Part shown: piece by piece, positions 57,722 to 64,000 of the stretch
Layout of the letters: the number at the start of each line of letters is the position of its first letter
Numbering within the stretch: position 1 is the first letter of the stretch
Translations under genes and position numbers: made by a program
Source of the DNA: Pontibacter russatus
GTDB taxonomy: Bacteria; Bacteroidota; Bacteroidia; Cytophagales; Hymenobacteraceae
Assembly: GCF_009931655.1 (NCBI RefSeq)
Contig: NZ_CP047984.1
Location: 1-64,000 of the forward strand
DNA length: 64,000 nucleotides
Direction of reading: 5' to 3'
The notes under the pieces: model-generated
What the model saw: only the letters and a program-made list of their open reading frames with translations
Told to the model about the DNA's origin: nothing
The model's database searches: none

Positions 57722-57755
57722 GCCCCCCTTTGAAGGGGGTAGGGGATGAGAGGCA
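57722..57755 (+). repeat. C/G palindromic repeat, copy 2
   Basis: GCCCCCCTTTGAAGGGGG then TAGGGGATGAGAGGC. Palindromic core, direct orientation relative to copy 1, 30 nt after the DUF559 stop. Confidence 0.75.
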
Positions 57756-57916
57756 ACCAAAAGCAGCTAAACAGTTTTGATTAAAGATAAACCGCTTCTT
57801 TACTTGTTTGCTAAATGATTGTCCGCATGTACTGTAATGGATCAGCATTGTTTGAAGTTAAAGCCAATAAATGATGATGTTAGGCAAGAGGTATTAAAAG
57901 AGTCTGGGAAAAGTAA

Positions 57917-57950
57917 GTCCCCCTTTGAAGGGGGCAGGGGGATGAGAGGC
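57917..57950 (+). repeat. C/G palindromic repeat, copy 3
   Basis: GTCCCCCTTTGAAGGGGG then CAGGGGGATGAGAGGC; nearly identical to copy 2 and in the same orientation. The rest of 57692-58109 has no gene. Confidence 0.8.
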
Positions 57951-58032
57951 GGCTGGAAATACCCGAGCTGCTTGGGCTTTATGGTAAAGCAGCATCAAAT
58001 ATACCCGTGGTATGATTGTCCGCAGTTGTAAT

Positions 58033-58061
58033 CATCCCCCTCACCCCCTTCAAAGGGGGAC
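58033..58061 (-). repeat. C/G palindromic repeat, copy 4 (inverted)
   Basis: CATCCCCCTCACCCCCTTCA followed by AAGGGGGAC, the reverse complement of copies 2 and 3. It precedes fcl by about 50 nt. Confidence 0.75.
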
Positions 58062-58109
58062 AAAAGTTCACCTGCGTAACATCCTGATACTTACGTCTTA
58101 AAAAAAGCT

Positions 58110-59054
58110 ATGGAGATAAATTCGAAGATATATGTGGCGGGGCACCGGGGGATGGTGGGTTCGGCGCTGGTGCGGGCGCTGGAGGCGGCAGGCTACGCCA
58201 ACATCGTGACGCGCAGTTCGGCGGAGCTGGACCTGCGGGAGCAGGCGGCGGTGAGGGTCTTCTTTGAAGAGGAGCGGCCGGAGTATGTCTTTCTGGCGGC
58301 GGCGAAAGTGGGCGGCATCGTGGCCAACAACACCTTCCGCGCCGACTTCCTCTACGACAACCTGCTGATGGAGGCCAACGTCATCCACTCCTCCTACAAG
58401 GCGGGGGTGAAGAAGCTCCTGTTCCTGGGCTCCTCCTGCATCTACCCCAAGCTGGCCCCCCAGCCCCTGAAGGAGGAGTACCTGCTGACAGGGCCGCTGG
58501 AGCCGACCAACGAGCCCTACGCCATCGCCAAGATAGCTGGCGTCAAGCTCTGTGAGGCTTTCCGCGACCAATTCGGCTGCGACTTCGTGAGTGTGATGCC
58601 CACCAACCTCTACGGCTACAACGACAACTACCACCCCGAGCACTCGCATGTGCTGCCCGCCCTCATCCGCCGCTTCCACGAGGCAAAGGAGCGGGGGGCA
58701 GAGACGGTGACCATCTGGGGCACGGGCAGCCCGCGGCGGGAGTTCCTCTTCGCCGACGACCTCGCCGAAGCCTGTCTTTTCCTGATGCAGACTTATTCGG
58801 GGAGGGAACTGGTGAACATCGGCACCGGTGAGGACATCTCCATTAAAGCGCTTGCGGAACTGGTGAAGGATGTGGTGGGATATGAAGGGGAACTGGCTTT
58901 CGACACCGCAAGGCCTGACGGAACGCCCCGCAAGCTCATGGACGTCTCGAAACTGCATGGCCTGGGCTGGCGGCACAAAACGGAGCTGAGAGAGGGCATT
59001 GCCCTGGCCTACGCTGACTTTAGGCAGCAATACCCAGCCCCGGCCTTCCCCTAA
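58110..59054 (+). CDS. fcl: GDP-L-fucose synthase
   Basis: 314 aa. [10 protein letters not shown] (11-20) is the NADP loop, SSCIYP (108-113) and Tyr137-x-x-x-Lys141 (YAIAK) the catalytic set, with [23 protein letters not shown] and [15 protein letters not shown] typical of Fcl/WcaG epimerase-reductase. Converts the GDP-4-keto-6-deoxymannose made by Gmd into GDP-fucose. High-GC, unlike the genes to its right. Together with gmd supplies fucose for the surface polysaccharide. Confidence 0.96.
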   Translation: MEINSKIYVAGHRGMVGSALVRALEAAGYANIVTRSSAELDLREQAAVRVFFEEERPEYVFLAAAKVGGIVANNTFRADFLYDNLLMEANVIHSSYKAGVKKLLFLGSSCIYPKLAPQPLKEEYLLTGPLEPTNEPYAIAKIAGVKLCEAFRDQFGCDFVSVMPTNLYGYNDNYHPEHSHVLPALIRRFHEAKERGAETVTIWGTGSPRREFLFADDLAEACLFLMQTYSGRELVNIGTGEDISIKALAELVKDVVGYEGELAFDTARPDGTPRKLMDVSKLHGLGWRHKTELREGIALAYADFRQQYPAPAFP

Positions 59055-59059
59055 AAACA

Positions 59060-59188
59060 GGGGAGGGAGCGTAAATAGCAGGAGAAGCCGCTCATTTGAC
59101 ATTCAACATTCAGCAACTAACGATCATCAATCAACAACCATCCGGGTCTTACCAACTCGGAATTTGTAACTCGTAATTCGTAACTCAC
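59060..59188. repeat. Degenerate short-period repeats between fcl and gmd
   Basis: Imperfect repeats such as ACTCGTAATTCGTAACTC (59165-59185) and ATCATCAATCAACAACC (59120-59137), same type as those at 5714 and 47805. Confidence 0.6.
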
Positions 59189-60301
59189 ATGAAAGTAGCC
59201 CTCATCACAGGCATCACGGGGCAGGACGGGGCGTACCTGGCCGAGCTCCTGCTAAGCAAAGGATATATGGTGCACGGCCTCAAGCGCCGCAGTTCCCTGT
59301 TCAACACCGAAAGGGTGGACCACCTCTACCAGGACCCCCATGAGCAGCACGTCCGCTTCCGGATGCACTACGGGGACCTAACCGACTCGACCAACATCAT
59401 CCGGGTGATCCAGGAAACGCAGCCCGACGAGATATACAACCTGGCCGCCATGAGCCACGTGAAGGTGAGCTTTGACACGCCCGAGTACACCGCCAATGCC
59501 GACGGCCTGGGCACGCTCCGCATCCTGGAGGCCATCCGTATTTTAGGATTAACGGAGAAAACAAGAGTTTATCAGGCCTCTACTTCCGAGCTCTACGGGC
59601 TGGTACAGGCGGTGCCGCAGTCGGAGACTACCCCCTTCTACCCGCGCTCCCCTTACGCGGTGGCCAAACTTTACGCCTACTGGATTACCGTGAACTACCG
59701 CGAGGCCTACGGCATGTTCGCCTGCAACGGCATCCTCTTCAACCACGAGTCGCCACTGCGAGGGGAGACCTTCGTGACGCGCAAGATAACCCGTGCCGCA
59801 GCGCGCATCACCCTGGGCCTGCAGGAGAAGCTATACCTGGGCAACCTTGACTCCAGAAGGGACTGGGGCCACGCCAAGGACTATGTGGAGGCCATGTGGC
59901 GCATCCTGCAGCAGGACACGCCGGAGGACTTCGTCATTGCTACCGGGGTAACCACGACAGTGAGAGACTTCGTGAAGATGGCTTTTGCTGAAGTGGGGGT
60001 GGAGATAGACTTCCGGGGTGAGGGCGTGGAGGAGAAGGGCTTTATTGCCGCCTGCACCAACCCAGCGTACAAACTCGAGGTTGGAAAGGAAGTTGTCTCT
60101 GTTGACCCGAGTTACTTCCGGCCCACGGAGGTGGAACTGCTCATCGGCGACGCAACCAAATCGAAGGAGAAGCTTGGCTGGGTGCCACAATACGATTTGA
60201 AGGCCCTTGTTAAGGACATGATGCAGAGTGACGTGGAGCTCTTCAAAAGAGACACCTACCTTGCCGAGGGAGGGCACAAGATATTGAACTACCACGAGTA
60301 A
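59189..60301 (+). CDS. gmd: GDP-mannose 4,6-dehydratase
   Basis: 370 aa. TGITGQDG (7-14), ASTSELYG (130-137) and Tyr156-x-x-x-Lys160 (YAVAK) are diagnostic, as is [17 protein letters not shown]. Forms GDP-4-keto-6-deoxymannose from GDP-mannose for Fcl. Start chosen at [11 protein letters not shown]. The order fcl-gmd is the reverse of the usual gmd-fcl. Confidence 0.96.
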   Translation: MKVALITGITGQDGAYLAELLLSKGYMVHGLKRRSSLFNTERVDHLYQDPHEQHVRFRMHYGDLTDSTNIIRVIQETQPDEIYNLAAMSHVKVSFDTPEYTANADGLGTLRILEAIRILGLTEKTRVYQASTSELYGLVQAVPQSETTPFYPRSPYAVAKLYAYWITVNYREAYGMFACNGILFNHESPLRGETFVTRKITRAAARITLGLQEKLYLGNLDSRRDWGHAKDYVEAMWRILQQDTPEDFVIATGVTTTVRDFVKMAFAEVGVEIDFRGEGVEEKGFIAACTNPAYKLEVGKEVVSVDPSYFRPTEVELLIGDATKSKEKLGWVPQYDLKALVKDMMQSDVELFKRDTYLAEGGHKILNYHE

Positions 60302-60357
60302 GTTGTTACTTTCTTATAAAAGATGTATGGCTTCATCATTTCTTTAGAGCTGTCTTG

Positions 60358-60365
60358 TATCTTTG
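60358..60365 (+). promoter_or_regulatory. Likely -7 element (TATCTTTG) for the ABC transporter genes
   Basis: TATCTTTG fits TAnnTTTG exactly and is followed by CAG; the next bases begin the hairpin at 60370. No clear -33 was found. It would start a transcript right at the hairpin. Confidence 0.45.
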
Positions 60366-60369
60366 CAGT

Positions 60370-60416
60370 CAGAAGGAGTGCAAATTTACAATTGGACTCC
60401 TTCTGCTATTTTTTCA
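60370..60416 (+). terminator. Intrinsic terminator or leader attenuator before the Wzm-like gene
   Basis: CAGAAGGAGT (60370-60379) pairs with ACTCCTTCTG (60396-60405), followed by CTATTTTTTC. It lies between the gmd stop and the ATG at 60420, directly after a promoter-like element, so it may end gmd transcripts or attenuate the downstream operon. Confidence 0.65.
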
Positions 60417-60419
60417 TAT

Positions 60420-61286
60420 ATGATAAATAAGTCAACGAAAGAAGAAGACGAAGACTGGACGCTGGTGATAAAACCAAGTTCCAGCCTTTTTGATTTACAG
60501 TTAAAGGAGGTTTGGCGTTACCGCGACTTGCTACAAATGTTTGTGCGGCGTGACTTTATAGCTGTGTACAAGCAAACAATCCTCGGGCCTATCTGGTTTT
60601 TCCTGCAGCCTATCTTTACCACCATTACATTTACCATTGTTTTCGGCAGTATTGCGGGCCTGTCTACGAATGGAGTTCCGCCTTTGTTGTTTTACATGGC
60701 GGGCATCATCAATTGGAATTACTTTTCTCAGTGTCTGACGGCAACGTCTAACACCTTTACGGGGAATGCCAATATTTTCGGTAAAGTCTATTTTCCCAGG
60801 CTGATTACGCCGCTCTCCATTACTGTTTCTAACCTGCTGAAGTATGGGGTGCAGTTTGTCTTGTTTATATTATTGCTATGTTATTACTTATTTACAAGCA
60901 ACATAGTGCAGCCAAACATGTATTTATTGCTTGTACCTTTTTTAATAGTTTTGATGGCAGGGCTTAGCCTTGGATTTGGGATGCTGATTTCCGCCATGAC
61001 AACCAAATACCGGGATGTCAAGTTTTTATTAACCTTTGGCATACAGCTGGCTATGTACGCTACTCCGGTTATTTATCCACTCTCTACTATTCCAGAGAAA
61101 TACAAGCTTCTGATTCTCGCTAACCCCATGTCGAGTATTATCGAAACCTTCCGGTATGCTTTTTTAGGTTCCGGCGAATTTGAGTGGAGTTATTTAGGAT
61201 ATTCTTCATTATTTACAGCCGTCATTGTCTTTTTGGGAATCGTGGTCTTCAATAAAGTAGAGAAATCATTTATGGATACGGTTTAA
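60420..61286 (+). CDS. Wzm/KpsM-type ABC-2 polysaccharide export permease
   Basis: 288 aa starting MINKSTKEEDEDWTLVIKPS; the frame upstream to 60363 has only a TTG start inside a hairpin, so 60420 is chosen. Cytosolic N-terminus, then six hydrophobic segments from about residue 62 (PIWFFLQPIFTTITFTIVFG) to 275. Family pattern FVRRDFIAVYKQTILGPIWF and MYATPVIYPLSTIP are typical of TagG/KpsM permeases. Partner of the ATPase 4 nt downstream. Codon composition drops in GC from here on. Confidence 0.9.
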   Translation: MINKSTKEEDEDWTLVIKPSSSLFDLQLKEVWRYRDLLQMFVRRDFIAVYKQTILGPIWFFLQPIFTTITFTIVFGSIAGLSTNGVPPLLFYMAGIINWNYFSQCLTATSNTFTGNANIFGKVYFPRLITPLSITVSNLLKYGVQFVLFILLLCYYLFTSNIVQPNMYLLLVPFLIVLMAGLSLGFGMLISAMTTKYRDVKFLLTFGIQLAMYATPVIYPLSTIPEKYKLLILANPMSSIIETFRYAFLGSGEFEWSYLGYSSLFTAVIVFLGIVVFNKVEKSFMDTV

Positions 61287-61290
61287 TTGT

Positions 61291-62550
61291 ATGAGTGATA
61301 TCGTTATAAAAGTAGAAAACCTCTCAAAGCAGTACAGACTTGGAGAATTGGGCACGGGTACCATTTCGCATGACATAAACCGCTGGTGGCACAAGGTAAG
61401 AGGCAAAGAAGATCCTTACCTGAAGATTGGGGAAGTAAATGATCGTACCACGAAAGGAACAAGCGAATATGCCTGGGCTCTCCGTGATATAAATTTTGAG
61501 GTGAAGCAAGGGGAGGTATTAGGCATTATCGGAAAAAATGGTGCCGGTAAGTCAACGCTCCTAAAGTTACTCTCACGGGTAACTTCCCCTACAACTGGTG
61601 AGATAAAAGCGAAAGGGCGGATTGCTTCTTTATTGGAGGTGGGCACTGGCTTTCATGAGGAACTTACAGGACGCGAAAACATATTTCTGAATGGTGCTAT
61701 TCTAGGTATGACCAAATCAGAAGTCCGGTACAAGTTTGATGAGATAGTGGCTTTTTCCGGCACTGAACGCTATATTGATACGCCTGTAAAGCGTTATTCC
61801 TCCGGAATGCGTGTGCGGCTGGCTTTTGCTGTAGCAGCGCATTTGGAACCAGAGATTTTGATTGTAGATGAAGTGTTAGCTGTAGGGGATGCGGAGTTTC
61901 AAAGTAAGGCTATAGGGAAGATGAAAAGTGTCTCAAAGGGAGAAGGAAGAACGGTACTATTCGTTAGCCATAATATGGAAGCCGTTAGCAATCTGTGCAA
62001 TAGGGGCATTTTATTAACTAATGGAACAGTGAATTTTGAAGATAATAATGTAGATAGTGTGATCGATAAATATCTTGACTTTTTTTCTCCCCATAAAGGA
62101 TTGTCAACATCTTATTTATTTGAAGTTCCGAGTGAAGGAGGTATAAAAAAGGTAGAATTACTTAACTTAAATCATGCTGTTATCAAAAATAATGACACAC
62201 TTAAATTTAAGTTACAGATTCACAATCCTGAAGCAATTGATTATACATACGTTGCACAAGTTTTTTATAAGGGAATAAAACTATTCGAAAATTTTAATTT
62301 TGATCCTTCAAGAGAGAAAATATGTAAGGTTACTCCTGATTCAGAAAATTTCTTATATTTTACATTACCTAAAGGTATGTTGAATAAAGGGCTATATACT
62401 GTAAAATTTGCTATGTTACTGCCTAAAATAAAAAGAGTACACATGACAGATGAAATTCCCTTTGAAGTTAGTGTTATTAACTCTGGACATGAAAAAGTGT
62501 TAGAGAATAGAAATGAAATTTTTTTTCTGAATAACTGTTGGACAACTTGA
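61291..62550 (+). CDS. Wzt/KpsT-type ABC ATPase with C-terminal glycan-binding domain
   Basis: 419 aa. Walker A GKNGAGKST (81-89), signature YSSGMRVRLAF (about 169-179), Walker B EILIVDEVLAVGD. The C-terminal part from about residue 260 is a beta-rich Wzt-like domain that recognises the non-reducing end of the glycan and sets substrate specificity. Base composition in this C-terminal part (about 62080 onward) is far more AT-rich than the ATPase part, suggesting separate origin. The next gene starts 1 nt after its stop. Confidence 0.93.
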   Translation: MSDIVIKVENLSKQYRLGELGTGTISHDINRWWHKVRGKEDPYLKIGEVNDRTTKGTSEYAWALRDINFEVKQGEVLGIIGKNGAGKSTLLKLLSRVTSPTTGEIKAKGRIASLLEVGTGFHEELTGRENIFLNGAILGMTKSEVRYKFDEIVAFSGTERYIDTPVKRYSSGMRVRLAFAVAAHLEPEILIVDEVLAVGDAEFQSKAIGKMKSVSKGEGRTVLFVSHNMEAVSNLCNRGILLTNGTVNFEDNNVDSVIDKYLDFFSPHKGLSTSYLFEVPSEGGIKKVELLNLNHAVIKNNDTLKFKLQIHNPEAIDYTYVAQVFYKGIKLFENFNFDPSREKICKVTPDSENFLYFTLPKGMLNKGLYTVKFAMLLPKIKRVHMTDEIPFEVSVINSGHEKVLENRNEIFFLNNCWTT

Positions 62551-62551
62551 A

Positions 62552-63517
62552 ATGAATATCTTAGTAGCTACAAATCATCTAAGAATGGTAGGAGGTACTG
62601 AAAACTACTCTTACGCGCTAATCGAAGAATTACTAAGAAGAAATCACCAAGTTGAATATTTCTCATTTGAGAAAGGGAAGGTTTCTGACCTTATAGAGCA
62701 TAACCTTAAAGTTCCATTTTTCACTGGTAATAAGAGTTATGATTTGATCTTAGCAAATCATAATACAATAGTAGATTCACTTTGGAAATTTGGTTTTATC
62801 ATACAGACTTGTCACGGTATATATCCTTTATTAGAGCAACCTTCCTTATATGCAGATGCACATGTGTCAATTTCTAATGAAGTTCAGGTGCATCTTGCGA
62901 GTAAAGGCTTCAATAGCAAAATTATTTATAATGGCATAAATTGCGACAGATTTACGATCTCAAATCCTATAAACGAGAGACTGACTTCTGTGGCTTCTTT
63001 TTGCCAATCAGATGAAGCGAATGAATTGGTGGAAAAGGCTTGTGAGGTTTTAAATATTAAGTTTTTGAGAGTTAGTAAATTTGAAGAAAACTTTTGGAAT
63101 ATAGAGAAAGTAATAAACAGAGCTGACCTAATTGTGGGTTTAGGAAGGTCAGCCTATGATGCAATGGCATGTGGAAGACCTGTAGTTATATTTGATAAAA
63201 GGAAATATTCAAATAATTATGGAGATGGTTACGTTAAAGATAATTTAGGTTTTATTATGCTCAATAATTGCTCTGGAAGATACTACAAACAAAATTATAC
63301 TGTTTCCTCCTTAGTAGAGGAATTTCTCAAATATGATCCTAAAGATGGATTATATTTGAGAAACTTCGCCTTAAGATATCTTAACATAAAGAATCAGGTT
63401 GATTCATATTTAAATTATGCTGACTTATCAAAAGAACTTGATTATAAAAGTATTTATAAAATAAGAGCTAAGAAAGCTGTATATCGTTTCTTGAAGAAAT
63501 TTGTAAAGTCTCATTAG
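62552..63517 (+). CDS. Glycosyltransferase (GT4-like fold)
   Basis: 321 aa starting MNILVATNHLRMVGGTENYS. GGTENY(S/A) near residue 14-19 and LIVGLGRSAYDAMACGRPVVIFD (about 193-215) are typical of family 4-like retaining glycosyltransferases with GT-B fold, the latter being the nucleotide-sugar-binding E/D-A-M-A-C-G-x-P-V region. Acceptor and donor unknown. AT-rich, probably part of a strain-specific block. Confidence 0.82.
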   Translation: MNILVATNHLRMVGGTENYSYALIEELLRRNHQVEYFSFEKGKVSDLIEHNLKVPFFTGNKSYDLILANHNTIVDSLWKFGFIIQTCHGIYPLLEQPSLYADAHVSISNEVQVHLASKGFNSKIIYNGINCDRFTISNPINERLTSVASFCQSDEANELVEKACEVLNIKFLRVSKFEENFWNIEKVINRADLIVGLGRSAYDAMACGRPVVIFDKRKYSNNYGDGYVKDNLGFIMLNNCSGRYYKQNYTVSSLVEEFLKYDPKDGLYLRNFALRYLNIKNQVDSYLNYADLSKELDYKSIYKIRAKKAVYRFLKKFVKSH

Positions 63518-63561
63518 TAGCTCAATAAATATATATCAAACGATATATATTTATTGAGCTA
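63518..63561. terminator. 20-bp perfect hairpin after glycosyltransferase
   Basis: Arms 63518-63537 and 63542-63561 (TAGCTCAATAAATATATATC and its complement) are exact, with a 4-nt loop. It is AT-rich, with no U-tract after; it separates two same-strand genes. Confidence 0.7.
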
Positions 63562-63636
63562 CAACATTAGTGAGATACAATCTTTCTAAGTTATATTTTG
63601 CAAACATACCTTTATAAATACTCTTAAACAAGAAGG

Positions 63637-64000
63637 ATGCATCTAGTTACTGTAATAGTTCCAAACTATAACCATTCTCAATACTTAAAAAAAAGGATTG
63701 ATACAATTTTATATCAATCATATCAAGATTTGGAAATCATCATTCTTGATGATTGCTCTACAGATAACAGCAAAGATATTATAGAACAGTATAGAATTTG
63801 CTCAAAAGTAAGTCACATTATTTATAACAAAGCAAATAGCGGTAGTACTTTTGCACAATGGAATAAAGGAATTAATCTTGCAGCCGGAAAGTATATTTGG
63901 GTTGCTGAAAGTGATGATTGGTGCGAGCATTCATTCCTTGAGAAAATGATGAATGTTTTTGAGGCAGATGCTACTTTGGGGTTAGTTTATTGCCAATCCT
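63637..64000 (+). CDS. Glycosyltransferase family 2, N-terminal part (cut by window edge)
   Basis: 121 residues visible, beginning MHLVTVIVPNYNHSQYLKKR. IVPNYNH, IIILDDCSTDNSKDII and the DxD-like AESDDW (about residues 90-95) are the GT-A signature for family 2 transferases. Continues past the window edge. Low-GC like its left neighbour; likely acts on the surface polysaccharide. Confidence 0.92.
   Translation, partial: MHLVTVIVPNYNHSQYLKKRIDTILYQSYQDLEIIILDDCSTDNSKDIIEQYRICSKVSHIIYNKANSGSTFAQWNKGINLAAGKYIWVAESDDWCEHSFLEKMMNVFEADATLGLVYCQS

Noticed and set aside
57819..58031. 70-codon frame between DUF559 gene and fcl
   Set aside because: Runs through a palindromic repeat copy (SPFEGGRGMRGG); likely produced by the repeat.

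Overview
The window looks like a chromosomal segment of a Bacteroidota bacterium of the order Cytophagales, most plausibly a Hymenobacteraceae member such as Pontibacter or a relative (the genus is inference). The evidence is a large secreted protein with GEVED, IPT/TIG and type IX secretion (T9SS) sorting domains, a Bat (DUF58/BatA) cluster, DUF4296, DUF3109 and DUF6122 family proteins, promoters of the Bacteroidota type (TTTG, about 19 nt, TAnnTTTG), general absence of Shine-Dalgarno sequences, and a moderately GC-rich base composition sprinkled with the hexamer TATATA.

Layout. 1-12 kb holds a truncated UvrD-like helicase, a DEAD-box RNA helicase (deaD), a ferritin-like DUF2383 protein, a BaiN-type flavoprotein, an SDR epimerase, a carotenoid desaturase/isomerase-like oxidase, a nuclease-A-inhibitor-like protein, a dienoyl-CoA-reductase-like SDR, an MpaB/DUF2236 oxygenase and small membrane proteins. 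12.4-23.2 kb is the most interesting part: a same-strand cluster encoding a degenerate-vWA lipoprotein, a three-helix membrane protein, a tubulin/FtsZ-like protein, a 1153-residue protein with an actin/Hsp70-type ATPase domain, a membrane-anchored coiled-coil protein, a MotA/TolQ/ZorA-like channel with a long coiled tail, and a MotB/ZorB-like OmpA-domain partner. It reads as an ion-motive-force-driven envelope machine coupled to two cytoskeletal-type NTPases; I do not recognise it as a named system. Its two wide gaps are occupied by repeat elements, one of which carries a frameshifted GIY-YIG nuclease between perfect 29-bp inverted repeats.

23-32 kb holds a YggS-type PLP protein, a short Bat operon, a DUF4296 lipoprotein, PcrA/UvrD helicase, a Sel1-plus-ankyrin secreted protein and a DUF3109 protein. 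33-46 kb holds the T9SS cargo protein, an efp-accB-accC operon, two oxidoreductases and a cluster of disordered Arg/Tyr/Asp/Gly-rich proteins. 46-53.6 kb holds a lipoprotein, dapA, a LytS/LytTR two-component pair, ligA (with an apparent single-base frameshift inside a strong hairpin) and a conserved hypothetical.

54-64 kb is a surface-polysaccharide locus: Wza-like exporter, Wzc-like tyrosine kinase, a repeat-bracketed DUF559 nuclease, GDP-fucose biosynthesis (fcl, gmd), a Wzm/Wzt-type ABC exporter and glycosyltransferases. Base composition falls sharply toward AT from about 60.4 kb and again from about 62.1 kb, inside the Wzt-like gene, which suggests modular exchange of the strain-specific part. 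Intergenic space carries many perfect palindromes, palindromic C/G repeats and degenerate short-period repeats. No tRNA, rRNA, CRISPR array or recognisable transposase was seen.
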